The notes: generated by a model not told the origin, from the letters alone. 17,620 nt of DNA from Oscillospiraceae bacterium (GCA_017939025.1 JAGBAI010000017.1:1-17620), one strand, 5' to 3'; shown: positions 1 through 8,700, counted from the stretch's first letter. Numbers and translations: made by a program.

Positions 1-1
1 G

Positions 2-1996
2 AAAACCAAGAACAATCCCGTCCTCATCGGTGAGCCCGGCGTGGGTAAGACTGCCATTGCCGAGGGCCTGGCCCAGCGGATCGTGAAGAAGGATGTACCC
101 AAGAGTTTGCAGGACAAGACCATTTTCTCTCTGGACATGGGCGCGCTGATCGCAGGTGCCAAATACCGGGGCGAATTTGAAGAACGGCTGAAGGCAGTGC
201 TCAATGAAGTTCGGGAATCTGAGGGCCGGATCATTCTGTTTATTGATGAGCTGCATACCATTGTCGGTGCCGGAAAAACCGAAGGCAGCATGGATGCGGG
301 CAATCTGCTAAAGCCCATGCTGGCCCGGGGCGAGCTCCATTGCATCGGTGCCACGACTCTGGATGAATACCGGCAGTATATTGAAAAAGATGCAGCTCTG
401 GAGCGGCGGTTCCAGAGTGTGCTGGTGGACGAACCTACGGTGGAGGATACCATTGCAATTCTGAGAGGTCTGAAGGAACGCTATGAGGTGTTCCACGGTG
501 TGAAGATTGCCGATCCTGCCATCATTGCAGCGGCAACTCTGTCTCACCGGTATATCACCGACCGGTTCCTGCCGGATAAGGCCATTGATCTGGTGGACGA
601 AGCCTGTGCCCAGATCCGCACCGAAATGGACTCCATGCCCACAGAACTGGACGCTGTATCCCGGCGGATCATCCAGCTGGAAATTGAGGAAGCGGCTCTG
701 AAAAAGGAAGAGGATCCCCTGTCTCAGGCCAGATTGGCAGAGCTGCAAAAGGAACTGGCAGAGGAGCGGGACAGCTTCAATGCCCGGAAGGCGCAATGGG
801 AAAATGAAAAGAGCGCCATCGAAAGGGTACAGCAGCTGCGGGAATCCATTGAAGAGCTGAACCGTCAGATCGAAGCGGCGGAACAGAATTACGATCTGGA
901 AAAGGCGGCTGAGCTGAAATACGGCCGTCTGCCTCAGGCAAAACGCCAGCTGGAAGAGGAAGAGCGCCGTGCCCAGTCTGCCCGGGAAAGCAACATCCTC
1001 CGGGATCGTGTCACGGAAGAGGAGATCGCCCGGATCGTGGAACGCTGGACGGGAATTCCCGTATCCCGGCTGGTACAGGGAGAGCGGGAAAAGCTGCTTA
1101 ACCTGGATGAAACCCTCCACAAGCGGGTGGTAGGTCAGGATGAGGCGGTACAGGCGGTTACCGAAGCCATTCAGCGCAGCCGTGCCGGCATTCAGGATCC
1201 CAACCGGCCCATTGGTTCGTTCCTGTTCCTGGGCCCCACCGGTGTGGGCAAGACGGAGCTGGCCAAGACACTGGCCCAGGCTCTGTTTGATGACGAAAAC
1301 AATCTGGTTCGTATCGACATGTCGGAATATATGGAGAAGTTCTCTGTCTCCCGGCTGATCGGCGCGCCTCCCGGTTATGTGGGCTATGAAGAAGGCGGCC
1401 AGCTGACGGAAGCTGTCCGGCGGAAGCCCTACTCGGTCGTCCTGTTCGATGAGGTGGAAAAGGCCCACCCCGATGTATTCAACGTGCTGCTGCAGGTGCT
1501 GGACGACGGACGGATCACCGATTCTCAGGGAAGAACCGTGGACTTTAAGAATACCATCCTGATTCTGACCTCCAATCTTGGCAGTGAATTCCTGTTGGGC
1601 GGTGTCAAAGCCGATGGAACCATCGATGAAAGCGCAAAGACACAGGTGGAAGCCCTGCTGCGGCGCTCCTTCCGTCCGGAATTCCTGAACCGCCTGGACG
1701 AGATCGTGTTCTACAAGCCGCTGACCAAGGAACATGTGACGAAGATCATCGACCTGCAAATCGCAAAGCTGAACAGCCGGCTGGAAAACCAGCAGATCCG
1801 TGTGGAATTGACGGAAAAAGCCAAGCTGGCCATTGTGGATGCTTCTTACGATCCCCAGTATGGAGCCCGGCCTCTACGCCGGTATGTCCAGCATACGGTG
1901 GAGACTATGCTCAGCAAACGGATTCTCCGGGGGGAGATCCTGCCTGGGCAGACCGTGACGGTGGATGCTGTGGACGGGGAACTGATTTTTGCATAA
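2..1996 (+). CDS. clpB: ATP-dependent disaggregase ClpB, 5'-truncated by window edge
   Basis: Cytoplasmic AAA+ unfoldase that threads aggregated proteins through its hexameric pore together with DnaK. The frame is open from base 2 and begins a few codons before the first Walker A (GEPGVGKT, bases 29-52), so the N-terminal domain (about 190-200 residues) lies outside the window; 664 codons remain. In order: pore loop [13 protein letters not shown], Walker [11 protein letters not shown], arginine-finger region ALERRFQ, a Glu/Lys/Gln-rich coiled-coil middle domain (about bases 670-990), then the second AAA+ module with GPTGVGKT (1234-1257), pore loop GYVGYEEGG and Walker [12 protein letters not shown]. 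The long middle domain separates ClpB from ClpC, ClpE and ClpX. It ends with TAA just before a strong hairpin terminator. The promoter, and so its regulation, is not visible. Nothing in the part seen is damaged. Confidence 0.96.
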   Translation, partial: KTKNNPVLIGEPGVGKTAIAEGLAQRIVKKDVPKSLQDKTIFSLDMGALIAGAKYRGEFEERLKAVLNEVRESEGRIILFIDELHTIVGAGKTEGSMDAGNLLKPMLARGELHCIGATTLDEYRQYIEKDAALERRFQSVLVDEPTVEDTIAILRGLKERYEVFHGVKIADPAIIAAATLSHRYITDRFLPDKAIDLVDEACAQIRTEMDSMPTELDAVSRRIIQLEIEEAALKKEEDPLSQARLAELQKELAEERDSFNARKAQWENEKSAIERVQQLRESIEELNRQIEAAEQNYDLEKAAELKYGRLPQAKRQLEEEERRAQSARESNILRDRVTEEEIARIVERWTGIPVSRLVQGEREKLLNLDETLHKRVVGQDEAVQAVTEAIQRSRAGIQDPNRPIGSFLFLGPTGVGKTELAKTLAQALFDDENNLVRIDMSEYMEKFSVSRLIGAPPGYVGYEEGGQLTEAVRRKPYSVVLFDEVEKAHPDVFNVLLQVLDDGRITDSQGRTVDFKNTILILTSNLGSEFLLGGVKADGTIDESAKTQVEALLRRSFRPEFLNRLDEIVFYKPLTKEHVTKIIDLQIAKLNSRLENQQIRVELTEKAKLAIVDASYDPQYGARPLRRYVQHTVETMLSKRILRGEILPGQTVTVDAVDGELIFA

Positions 1997-2021
1997 TTTG
2001 TCTGTATATTATAATAAGGAA

Positions 2022-2048
2022 GGGCACTCCATTTGGAGTGCCCTTTTT
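2022..2048 (+). terminator. Rho-independent terminator of clpB
   Basis: A perfect stem GGGCACTCC / GGAGTGCCC with a four-base loop is followed by TTTTT. It starts 25 bases after the clpB stop. The reverse strand after the hairpin is also T-rich, so it may stop the convergent anti-sigma transcript too. Confidence 0.9.
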
Positions 2049-2052
2049 GCGG

Positions 2053-3075
2053 TTAAATACCGATCCAGGCATCGGACAGATGAATATAGGAAACCTTGTT
2101 TCCTTCCAGCATTTCCAGCAGAACTTTGGGGGTTGTGATGACATAGCAGCCGTAGACCTTGACACCGTTTTCTTCCATATAGGAAAGGTAGGTATCATAA
2201 ATGGTTTCATCGGCCCAGTCCGGGATGATACCGGTGCCCTTTTTTACCTGATCGGAGGCAAAGCGCAGCATGGACAGTACATGCTGTTCCATATCTTTGG
2301 CCGACCAGTTATACCGCTCCGGGAACAGATCCGGATAAGGACTGGCATTCCAGAAATCGGGGTCATACCATTGAGAGTGATACTCTGTCAGATGGATGCC
2401 GCAGCTGAGGCCTGTATCTCCGGAACGGAGTACCCCCCAGATAAAGTTGGCATCAGCAGCACTGTAATGATCCAGAAACCGGTCAAAGCCTTTCATGGAC
2501 ATGTCATAGGAAAAGGTCAGGGCTGCCTGGAGTTGTACATAATCGGGCAGTTCCTGAAGCAACACCACGGTTTTCTCCAGTTTATCTGTGATGAGGTCAT
2601 TTCCTTCCAGATCCGGATACCGGTAAATGATGCCCCGCTGCAATTCATTCCAGAAGTTGACCTCCTCACTCCACTGCCCCTTATTCACAGCGGCGCTGCG
2701 GTAGGAATAGGAGGTCAGGCTGTGCAGGGTTTTCCATTCCAAAAAGCAGGCATCAATGGAATAACTGGCAAAACCGGTCTTTTGAATATGGGGAGGCATT
2801 AAAATCTGTCCTTGTCCGAACAGCTCTGTGTAGACCTGCATGCTCAGTTCCAGATCCGGGACATTTTCCAGATAGGTGCAGGCGGTGGGATCCCAGTATT
2901 GCTTTTCCCATGCAGGAATCAGAATTTGAAAGGTAGAGAGTAAAATGGCGATGACCAGAACGACGCTGGTAAGGATCAGCTTAAAACTTCGCTTTCTCAG
3001 ACTTTTCCGCATTTTTGCCAGCTCAGCTTCCGTTTCAGGGGGGAAGCGCTCCCAGTTATCAGGTGTCCATTCCAT
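2053..3075 (-). CDS. Membrane-anchored anti-sigma factor (Sigma_reg_N / Sigma_reg_C type, YhdL-like)
   Basis: Predicted partner that holds the ECF sigma factor encoded just upstream. The 340-residue protein has a short charged cytoplasmic N-terminus (about residues 1-30, KMRKSLRKRS before the membrane), one transmembrane helix (about 31-53, LILTSVVLVIAILLSTF) and a large extracytoplasmic part. The C-terminal stretch around ENGVKVYGCYVITTPKVLLE is typical of the Sigma_reg_C domain found in Bacillus YhdL-like regulators. The gene overlaps the end of the sigma gene by 17 bases in another frame, so translation is probably coupled. There is no zinc-binding HxxxCxxC motif, so it is not a ZAS-type anti-sigma factor. 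The family assignment is from remembered motif shape; the inducing signal cannot be read from the sequence. Confidence 0.75.
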   Translation of the reverse strand: MEWTPDNWERFPPETEAELAKMRKSLRKRSFKLILTSVVLVIAILLSTFQILIPAWEKQYWDPTACTYLENVPDLELSMQVYTELFGQGQILMPPHIQKTGFASYSIDACFLEWKTLHSLTSYSYRSAAVNKGQWSEEVNFWNELQRGIIYRYPDLEGNDLITDKLEKTVVLLQELPDYVQLQAALTFSYDMSMKGFDRFLDHYSAADANFIWGVLRSGDTGLSCGIHLTEYHSQWYDPDFWNASPYPDLFPERYNWSAKDMEQHVLSMLRFASDQVKKGTGIIPDWADETIYDTYLSYMEENGVKVYGCYVITTPKVLLEMLEGNKVSYIHLSDAWIGI

Positions 3076-3559
3076 AACCTTGTTCCTCCATTTTTATTTT
3101 CAGTGTTTGCCGCAGCCGTACCATTCTCTGGCGGACGGCACCGTAGCTTTTTCCTGTCATGGGTGCGATCTCTTGCAGGCTTAAACCGGAAAAGTAGTGC
3201 AGGATCAGCATTTCTCTGTCATTTGGCGGCAGGGTGCCGATGGCCTGCCACAGACAGCGGCGCCGTTCGTCCTGAAGATACCATGTTTCCGGTGTGTGAT
3301 TATCAGCAAGAAATTGCAGCGGTTCATCCGAAATTTCCCGCCGATGCTTTCGCAGGTGATCCAGCCACAGATTTTTGCATACCCGCAGCAGCCAGTACCG
3401 GAAGGAGGGGATTTCATCGGGCAGGCTCAGGTAAGCCTTTACAAAAGCATCGGCGGTAAGATCTTTAGCCAGTTCCTCATCTCCGCAAAGTGCGGTACAG
3501 TATAGCAGCGCACCGGCATAATATTTCCGGTAAAGCTGCTCCAGCAGTTCCGCGTCCAT
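3059..3559 (-). CDS. ECF-type RNA polymerase sigma factor
   Basis: Small sigma-70 family factor of 166 residues with only regions 2 and 4. Region 2 includes LYRKYYAGALLYCTAL...DLTADAFVKAY and the promoter-melting segment FRYWLLRVCKNLWLDHLRK. Region 4 is a helix-turn-helix around LPPNDREMLILHYFSGLSLQEIA followed by GAVRQRMVRLRQTLK. I chose the ATG at 3559 because the G-rich ribosome site (AAAGGGG) ends about eight bases upstream; a GTG at 3568 would add MVT-type residues but abuts that site. It is followed by, and overlaps, the anti-sigma gene. An ECF-like promoter about 48 bases upstream suggests autoregulation. It resembles the SigM/SigW/SigV group in layout, but the exact subgroup cannot be fixed. 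Confidence 0.9.
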   Translation of the reverse strand: MDAELLEQLYRKYYAGALLYCTALCGDEELAKDLTADAFVKAYLSLPDEIPSFRYWLLRVCKNLWLDHLRKHRREISDEPLQFLADNHTPETWYLQDERRRCLWQAIGTLPPNDREMLILHYFSGLSLQEIAPMTGKSYGAVRQRMVRLRQTLKIKMEEQGYGMDT

Positions 3560-3606
3560 GGTGACCACCCCCTTTCCCTATAGAAACGGATGAGATTCAA
3601 TTTTGT

Positions 3607-3631
3607 GACATATTTTAGCATTGAAAGTTTC
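3607..3631 (-). promoter_or_regulatory. Candidate ECF-sigma promoter of the sigma/anti-sigma operon
   Basis: On the minus strand GAAAC (3631-3627) and TGTC (3610-3607) are separated by 16 bases. This is close to the GAAAC-N16/17-CGTC pattern of Bacillus ECF promoters. It lies about 48 bases before the sigma ATG, as expected for autoregulation. Confidence 0.55.
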
Positions 3632-3649
3632 TTCCATCAATGCTATACT
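3621..3649 (+). promoter_or_regulatory. Sigma-A promoter of the MATE gene
   Basis: TTGAAA (3621-3626), a 17-base spacer, then TATACT (3644-3649), 44 bases before the MATE start codon. Its -35 box directly touches the -35 box of the divergent ECF-type promoter. Confidence 0.8.
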
Positions 3650-3692
3650 GAAAATCAATAGCAAATGATCCTTTCAAGAAGGTGTAAAGAAA

Positions 3693-5042
3693 ATGGAAAC
3701 TCGGTTGTTTTCGAATCAAAGACTCATAAAGCTGATCATCCCCCTGGTGATCGAGCAGGGACTGACCATTCTGGTGGGCATGGCAGATGGTGTCATGGTT
3801 TCTTCCGTAGGCGAAGCGGCTATTTCCGGCGTTTCTCTGGTGGACATGATCGCGGCAGTGATTCTGGTGCTGTTTGCGGCGCTGGCTACCGGCGGTGCGG
3901 TGGTCACCAGCCAGTATTTGGGTGCCCGTCAGATGGAAAAAGCCCGGCGCAGTGCCGGACAGCTGATTTTGATGGCGGCTTCTCTGGGTGTACTGATCAT
4001 GCTGCCCTGTCTTGTGTTCTCGGAGCAGCTGCTGATGCTATGCTTCGGTGCCATTGAGCTGGACGTGAAAGCGGCGGGACTGACCTATATGCGCATTACG
4101 GCCCTGTCGTTTCCATTCCTGGCGCTGTACAATGCCGGCGCGGCCATTTACCGCAGCATGGGCAACAGCAAGGTATCCATGCAGGTGTCCATGCTGATGA
4201 ATGTGATCAACGTGGTGGGCAATGCGTTCTGTATTTTCGTCCTGAAGTGGGGCGTTGCCGGTGTGGCGGTGCCCACACTGGTTTCCCGCATGGTGGCGGG
4301 CATTTACATGATGGTGAAGGTGGCAAAGCCTGATCTGGAACTGCGGCCCACGAAAGAGGGGCTGACCTCCATCGACCAGAGGATGATGGGCAGTATCCTG
4401 CGTATCGGCATTCCCTCCGCCTGTGAAAACTGCTTCTTTTCCTTGGGACGGCTGATTGTTGCCAGTATGATCACCCTGTTCGGAACTTCTCAGGTTTCTG
4501 CCAATGCAGTGGCGGGCAATATTGACCGGCTGGGCATTATCATCGGTCAGGCCATGGGACTTGCCATGGTGACGGTGGTGGGCCAGTGTGTCGGTGCCAG
4601 AGACACCAAACAGGCTACTTATTATACCAAAAAGCTGCTGGGCTGGACCTATATCGCACAGGGCATTACCAATGTGCTGATTCTGGTGTTCCTTAGCCAG
4701 TTGGTAGGCTTCTACGGGGCCCTTTCCGGGGAGACTCGGGAACTGGCAATGAAGTTAAGCTCCATCCATGCGTCGCTGGCGATTATTTTCTGGCCGGTGT
4801 CCTTCGTACTGCCCAATGCTTTGCGGGCTGCCAACGATGTGAAATTTACCATGTGGGTGGGCATCGGCTCCATGCTGGTATGCCGGATCTTTGGTTCCTG
4901 GCTGCTGTGCGTCCACTTTGGTATGGGCGCGGTGGGCGTCTGGATCGCCATGACCACCGACTGGGTGTGCAGAACCAGCTTCTTTGTACCCAGAATGATC
5001 CGGGGCAAGTGGAAAACCAAGTATAAGCCTGACGAAAGATAG
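3693..5042 (+). CDS. MATE family multidrug/cation antiporter
   Basis: Polytopic inner-membrane efflux protein of 449 residues, the usual length for a 12-helix MATE transporter that exports drugs or metabolites in exchange for Na+ or H+. The N-terminus has the typical MATE signature region (IPLVIEQGLTILVGMADGVMVSSVGEAAISG), and the mirrored half begins near residue 240 (SILRIGIPSACENCFFSLGRLIVASMITLFG). Hydrophobic segments run through the whole protein, with short charged loops. A ribosome site AAGAAGGTG lies eight bases before the ATG and a good sigma-A promoter lies upstream. It is divergent from the ECF sigma operon, which may tie it to envelope or drug stress, but this is inference. The substrate cannot be told from the sequence. 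Confidence 0.92.
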   Translation: METRLFSNQRLIKLIIPLVIEQGLTILVGMADGVMVSSVGEAAISGVSLVDMIAAVILVLFAALATGGAVVTSQYLGARQMEKARRSAGQLILMAASLGVLIMLPCLVFSEQLLMLCFGAIELDVKAAGLTYMRITALSFPFLALYNAGAAIYRSMGNSKVSMQVSMLMNVINVVGNAFCIFVLKWGVAGVAVPTLVSRMVAGIYMMVKVAKPDLELRPTKEGLTSIDQRMMGSILRIGIPSACENCFFSLGRLIVASMITLFGTSQVSANAVAGNIDRLGIIIGQAMGLAMVTVVGQCVGARDTKQATYYTKKLLGWTYIAQGITNVLILVFLSQLVGFYGALSGETRELAMKLSSIHASLAIIFWPVSFVLPNALRAANDVKFTMWVGIGSMLVCRIFGSWLLCVHFGMGAVGVWIAMTTDWVCRTSFFVPRMIRGKWKTKYKPDER

Positions 5043-5047
5043 AATTA

Positions 5048-5073
5048 TAGGGCGGGGATTCACCCCCGCCCTA
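5048..5073. repeat. Short GTAGGG-type palindrome between convergent genes
   Basis: Perfect 10-base arms TAGGGCGGGG (5048-5057) and CCCCGCCCTA (5064-5073) around a six-base loop. It lies between the stop codons of the MATE and pseudouridine synthase genes. There is no T-tract, so it is not a classic terminator. A near-identical palindrome lies at 15114-15144. Confidence 0.8.
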
Positions 5074-5087
5074 CACTTGGTTATATC

Positions 5088-5678
5088 CTATTTTGCCCAA
5101 TGGGGCAATGCTCCAAAAACCTTGGTTTCTCCCTGATATGGAAAACTGATTTGGCAGGAAAACAGCATCGGATCTGTCCGTTCATCCCGGGAACCGTACT
5201 TGTGATCACCAACCAGAGGGAAGCCCCGGCTGGAAAACTGCACCCGGATCTGGTGACTGCGCCCGGTGTGAAGCCGGATGCGGACAAGACTGTTTCCGTC
5301 CACAACAGCAAGGCGGATAAATTCCAGTCTTGCTTTTTTTACGCCCTTTCGCTCCCGTTTTACTGCGAAAACCTTGTTCTTTTTGGAATCCTTCCAAAGA
5401 AGGTCTGTCCAGTCACCGTTTTCGGGCACGTTGCCATGAACCATGGCAACGTATTCTTTTACCATAGTTCCTTCCTGTACCGCTTTGGACAGGGCGGCAG
5501 CAGTTTGCTTATTTCTTGCGTAGACCATAACGCCGCCTACGTTTTTGTCCAGCCGGTGGATCGGATAGATCTCACCGCCCAGCTGTTCTTTTAATGCAGC
5601 AGGGACTCCAGATTCAGAATCCAAGCCAATGGGCTTTATGATGGCAACAATGCTTTTGTCGGTAAAAATGATTTCCAT
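5088..5678 (-). CDS. RluA-family RNA pseudouridine synthase, short form without S4 domain
   Basis: Predicted to isomerise uridine to pseudouridine in rRNA or tRNA. The 196-residue protein consists only of the catalytic domain. The motif IHRLDKNVGGVMVYA carries the invariant catalytic Asp; the usual Thr-Ser after it is replaced by Val-Gly, as I recall from a clostridial RluA-like subgroup. Further family landmarks are VKEYVAMVHGNVP, KKARLEFIRL, and IRLHTGRSHQIRVQFSSRGFPLVGDHKYG near the C-terminus. There is no N-terminal S4 RNA-binding domain, so the target site cannot be predicted. The start is supported by GAAAGGCG about seven bases before the ATG. It is convergent with the MATE gene and divergent from the ABC exporter; a weak -10-like TATACT lies at 5734-5739 on the minus strand. 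Confidence 0.9.
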   Translation of the reverse strand: MEIIFTDKSIVAIIKPIGLDSESGVPAALKEQLGGEIYPIHRLDKNVGGVMVYARNKQTAAALSKAVQEGTMVKEYVAMVHGNVPENGDWTDLLWKDSKKNKVFAVKRERKGVKKARLEFIRLAVVDGNSLVRIRLHTGRSHQIRVQFSSRGFPLVGDHKYGSRDERTDPMLFSCQISFPYQGETKVFGALPHWAK

Positions 5679-5700
5679 ATTATACGCCTTTCAGAGGATG

Positions 5701-5725
5701 TAGGGGAGACCAATGCTCGCCCCTA
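5701..5725. repeat. Degenerate short TAGGGG...CCCCTA palindrome
   Basis: Arms TAGGGG-A-GA and TC-G-CCCCTA (5701-5709 / 5717-5725) match except for one position. It lies in the intergenic space upstream of the pseudouridine synthase gene and looks like a decayed member of the palindromes seen at 5048 and 15114. Confidence 0.5.
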
Positions 5726-5770
5726 TGAGGCAGAGTATATCATGTTTTCGGGAAAAGGGAAAGGAAAGAA

Positions 5771-5798
5771 TTGCATCCCGTTAAAAATTGTGTATAAT
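5771..5798 (+). promoter_or_regulatory. Sigma-A promoter of the ABC exporter gene
   Basis: TTGCAT (5771-5776), 16-base spacer, TATAAT (5793-5798), 24 bases before the chosen start codon. This placement means that the longer frame beginning at 5742 cannot be the translated form from this promoter. Confidence 0.7.
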
Positions 5799-5822
5799 AA
5801 AGTGAGAAATGGAGGATTGTCT

Positions 5823-7586
5823 ATGACCACCAAGGATTTTCAGAGGAAAAAGCCTCTGGCGATTTTCTTAAGCTATTTCAAAAACCATAAAAAGCTTTTT
5901 GCCATTGACGTTTCCTGTGCTGTGGGCATTGCGGCCATTGATCTGGCATTTCCGCTGATCACCCGCAGCGCTCTGTATGATCTGCTGCCCAATCAGCTGT
6001 ACCGAACCTTTTTTATCATCATGGGGGCGGTGCTGTGCAGCTATGTGCTCCGGTCTTTTCTGAACTTCACGGTAGCTTATTTGGGCCATACCTTCGGCAT
6101 CCGGGTAGAGGCGGATATCCGCAAGGATCTGTTTGCCCATATGCAGGAATTAAGCTTTGACTTTTACGATCAGAACCGGACCGGCAAACTGATGTCCCGG
6201 CTGACCAGCGATCTGTTTGAGCTGACGGAACTGGCCCACCATGGCCCGGAGGATCTGCTGACTTCAGTGCTGACCATCTGCGGCGCCCTTGCGGTGATGG
6301 CCTCCATCCGCTGGCAGTTGGCTGTGGTGGTGGCACTGACCATTCCGGTGTTTCTGATCGTGGTGATGACCATGCGGAAACGAATGGGCCGCGCCTCTGC
6401 CAATGCCAAGGAAAAGCTGGGCCACATCAATCAGGAGATCGAAAGCAGCCTTTCCGGTGTCCGCACAGCCAAAGCCTTTGCCAATGAGGAAACCGAAAGT
6501 CGCCGGTTTAACGCTGCCAATGAGCTGTTCAAAACCTCCAAGCGGGAATTCCACAAAGCGATGGGCATGTTCCACAGCTCCGTTGAGTTCTTTTTGTGCA
6601 GTTTAAACGTGTTGGTTATTGGCTTCGGCGGTTACTATGTGATGAAGGGACAGATGGACTACCGGGATCTGGTGACCTTCAATCTCTACATCGCTTCCTT
6701 TGTCAGTCCCATGCGCAAGCTCTCCAGCTTTTCGGAGATGTTTGCCAACGGTTTTGCAGGCCTGAACCGCTTCGTGGATGTGATGCGGATGGAACCCACC
6801 ATTCAGGATAAGCCGGAGGCGAAGGTTCTGGAAAATGTTAAGGGCCGGATAACGGTGGAAAAGGTAAGCTTTGCCTATGAGGGCGACCTGGATGTGCTTC
6901 ATGAGGTGAATCTGGAGGTACAGCCTGGGGAAACCATCGCCATTGTGGGCCCCTCCGGCGGCGGTAAGACTACCCTTTGCCAGCTGATCCCCAGATTTTA
7001 CGATGTGTCCACCGGTTCCATTGCCATCGACGGACTGGATATCCGGGATGTGACCCAGAAGAGTATCCATGAGAACATCGGCATTGTTCAGCAGGAGGTG
7101 TTCCTGTTTGCGGATACCATTTTCGAAAATATCCGCTACGGCAAGCCCGATGCAACCATGGAAGAGGTCATTGCTGCGGCCAAACAGGCAGAGATTTACG
7201 AAGATATTCTGGCGATGCCCAGGGGCTTTGATACCTATGTGGGAGAACGGGGAACCCTTCTGTCCGGCGGACAGAAGCAGCGGGTTGCCATTGCCCGGAT
7301 TTTTCTGAAAAATCCGCCCATTCTGATCCTGGACGAAGCTACCTCCGCACTGGATTCCGTTACCGAGGCGAAGATCCAGCGGGCCTTTGACAATCTGGCA
7401 GTGGGCCGCACTACTCTGATCATTGCCCACCGGCTCAGTACGATCCGCAATGCCAGCCGCATTGTATCCATCGCCGACGGTGTCATTACCGAATGCGGCA
7501 CCCACGAGGAACTGGTGGAGACTGGCGGTGTGTATTCTCAGCTGTACAAGACACAGAATGCTCTGGCGCTGGAAGCGATGAAGTGA
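5823..7586 (+). CDS. ABC transporter half-exporter, fused membrane and ATPase domains
   Basis: Predicted inner-membrane exporter of lipids, drugs or peptides, related in layout to MsbA/LmrA/BmrA, acting as a dimer. The 587-residue protein has a six-helix transmembrane domain (about 1-310) and a C-terminal nucleotide-binding domain with Walker A GPSGGGKTT (about residue 377), Q-loop NIGIVQQEVF, signature LSGGQKQR (about 480), Walker B ILILDEATSALD and H-loop IAHRLSTI, all intact. I chose the ATG at 5823 because GGAGGA lies six bases upstream and a promoter lies just before it; the frame extends upstream to 5742 but without a ribosome site. It is a lone half-transporter gene with no partner next to it, which points to a homodimer. 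The substrate is unknown. Confidence 0.92.
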   Translation: MTTKDFQRKKPLAIFLSYFKNHKKLFAIDVSCAVGIAAIDLAFPLITRSALYDLLPNQLYRTFFIIMGAVLCSYVLRSFLNFTVAYLGHTFGIRVEADIRKDLFAHMQELSFDFYDQNRTGKLMSRLTSDLFELTELAHHGPEDLLTSVLTICGALAVMASIRWQLAVVVALTIPVFLIVVMTMRKRMGRASANAKEKLGHINQEIESSLSGVRTAKAFANEETESRRFNAANELFKTSKREFHKAMGMFHSSVEFFLCSLNVLVIGFGGYYVMKGQMDYRDLVTFNLYIASFVSPMRKLSSFSEMFANGFAGLNRFVDVMRMEPTIQDKPEAKVLENVKGRITVEKVSFAYEGDLDVLHEVNLEVQPGETIAIVGPSGGGKTTLCQLIPRFYDVSTGSIAIDGLDIRDVTQKSIHENIGIVQQEVFLFADTIFENIRYGKPDATMEEVIAAAKQAEIYEDILAMPRGFDTYVGERGTLLSGGQKQRVAIARIFLKNPPILILDEATSALDSVTEAKIQRAFDNLAVGRTTLIIAHRLSTIRNASRIVSIADGVITECGTHEELVETGGVYSQLYKTQNALALEAMK

Positions 7587-7596
7587 TTTTTTCAAT

Positions 7597-7618
7597 CGTA
7601 GGGACATTACCCCCTACG
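7597..7618. repeat. Small CGTAGGG...CCCTACG palindrome
   Basis: Seven-base arms CGTAGGG (7597-7603) and CCCTACG (7612-7618) just after the ABC exporter stop codon. It has the same GTAGGG/CCCTAC ends as the other intergenic palindromes here and is probably a shortened member. Confidence 0.5.
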
Positions 7619-7630
7619 AAGTAACATAGC

Positions 7631-7670
7631 AAAAAACGAGACCGCTTTCCGGCGGTCTCGTTTGTATATT
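7631..7670. terminator. Bidirectional terminator between the ABC exporter and the TIM-barrel gene
   Basis: Stem of 12 bases, AAACGAGACCGC (7634-7645) with GCGGTCTCGTTT (7652-7663), loop TTTCCG. The A-run at 7631-7636 gives TTTTTT on the minus strand, a strong terminator for the minus gene; the plus strand has a weaker TTTGTATATT tract. Confidence 0.88.
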
Positions 7671-7678
7671 ATGGAGAA

Positions 7679-8569
7679 TTAAGCCTTTTCCAGCAGTTCC
7701 TTCAGATAAGCAATGTTCTCTTCCAGCTTTTCGCGGGTGGGCTTTTCGTTGGAGAAGTCCTCCACGGACAGCCAGCCGTCGTAGCCGACCTTCTTCAGCG
7801 CCTTGATCAGAGCGGCCAGATTGGCGGAGCCCTTCTTCATAGGCATCCAGGACTGGTTGTACTTGGTGGCACCGAATTCGTCCTCACCGGCGGGAGTCAG
7901 AGCAGCGTTCTTCACATGGACGTGAGCCAGGTACTTGCCCAGCATCTCGAAGCCCAGCTGATAAGCCTCATAGCCTTCGTAGACCATGTTGCCGGGATCG
8001 TAGATCAGGCCGAAGTACTCGGGATCGAAGCCGTCCAGAACACGCAGGGCAGAGGAGGCGGAGGAAATCATCATGCCGTGATGGGTCTCGATCAGGAACT
8101 TGACACCGTACTTCTTCAGCAGAGGCTCGCACTCACGCAGGTAAGCGCGGTACTCATTGAACTGCTCCCAGTAGGGACGGTTGGGATCATAAGTAGCCAT
8201 GGGGCCGCGGACGGTCTTGCAGCCGATGGCGGCAGCGGCGGCGATGGTATTCTCCATCTCTTCGGGAGCGCCCTTCAGAGTGGTTGCCAGGTTGCAGATG
8301 GTGAGTCCTGCTTCGTCACACAGAGCCTTGACCTTCTGACACTCGTTGTAGATGTCATCCACATTCAGAGTGGAGTGGTTGTCGGTCCAGTAACGGAAAG
8401 CGTACTGGGCTTCCTTGGGATAGTTGGCGAACATGGCCTTCAGAGGGGACTCGCCTTCGGTTTTGTCAACACGCCACTCTACGCCTTCATAACCCATTTC
8501 CTTCAGAACAGCAACGGATTCGGCCAGGTCATACTCGGGCAGGCTGACGGTATAAACAGATAACTTCAT
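7679..8569 (-). CDS. Sugar phosphate isomerase/epimerase-like TIM-barrel protein
   Basis: Cytoplasmic enzyme of the xylose-isomerase-like / AP-endonuclease-2 superfamily, 296 residues. The N-terminus KLSVYTVSLPEYDLAESVAVLKEMGYEGVEWR is the typical first strand and helix. Likely metal ligands are Glu161 (LIETHHG), Asp191 (IYDPGN), a His at 216 or 218 (AHVHVKN) and Glu270 (WLSVEDF), the E-D-H-E set of the family. The substrate is probably a keto sugar or sugar derivative, but nothing nearby tells which. A ribosome site AAGGAGAG lies about eight bases before the ATG. The gene stands alone, with its own promoter and a strong terminator; no sugar uptake or kinase gene is next to it. Confidence 0.85.
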   Translation of the reverse strand: MKLSVYTVSLPEYDLAESVAVLKEMGYEGVEWRVDKTEGESPLKAMFANYPKEAQYAFRYWTDNHSTLNVDDIYNECQKVKALCDEAGLTICNLATTLKGAPEEMENTIAAAAAIGCKTVRGPMATYDPNRPYWEQFNEYRAYLRECEPLLKKYGVKFLIETHHGMMISSASSALRVLDGFDPEYFGLIYDPGNMVYEGYEAYQLGFEMLGKYLAHVHVKNAALTPAGEDEFGATKYNQSWMPMKKGSANLAALIKALKKVGYDGWLSVEDFSNEKPTREKLEENIAYLKELLEKA

Positions 8570-8604
8570 GGGGTATCTCTCCTTACAATTTTTATTCCTT
8601 GTTC

Positions 8605-8633
8605 ATTATACCGTGGGAAGAAGAGAAATACAA
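8605..8633 (-). promoter_or_regulatory. Sigma-A promoter of the TIM-barrel gene
   Basis: On the minus strand TTGTAT (8633-8628), 17-base spacer, TATAAT (8610-8605), 35 bases before the ATG at 8569. Confidence 0.7.
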
Positions 8634-8656
8634 TAGTAAATCTGTGAAATTATGAC

Positions 8657-8689
8657 AAAAATGAAATGTAGGGTGGAGGTGTATTTCAT
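8657..8689 (-). terminator. Possible weak terminator of the small Spo0A-C-like gene
   Basis: On the minus strand ATGAAAT (8689-8683) can pair with ATTTCAT (8667-8661) across a 15-base loop and is followed by TTTT. The stem is short and AT-rich, so this is a weak call. Confidence 0.3.
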
Positions 8690-8700
8690 GCTCTACAGGA

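Noticed and set aside
308..1759. Long minus-strand open frame of 483 codons opposite clpB
   Set aside because: It lies wholly within the clpB coding region, its product resembles no known family, and its openness follows from the codon bias of the sense gene.
5742..5822. N-terminal extension of the ABC exporter by 27 codons
   Set aside because: The promoter -10 box at 5793 lies inside this stretch and a good ribosome site precedes the ATG at 5823.
6603..7607. Minus-strand open frame opposite the ABC exporter ATPase domain
   Set aside because: It is antisense to conserved Walker and signature motifs and has no start signals.
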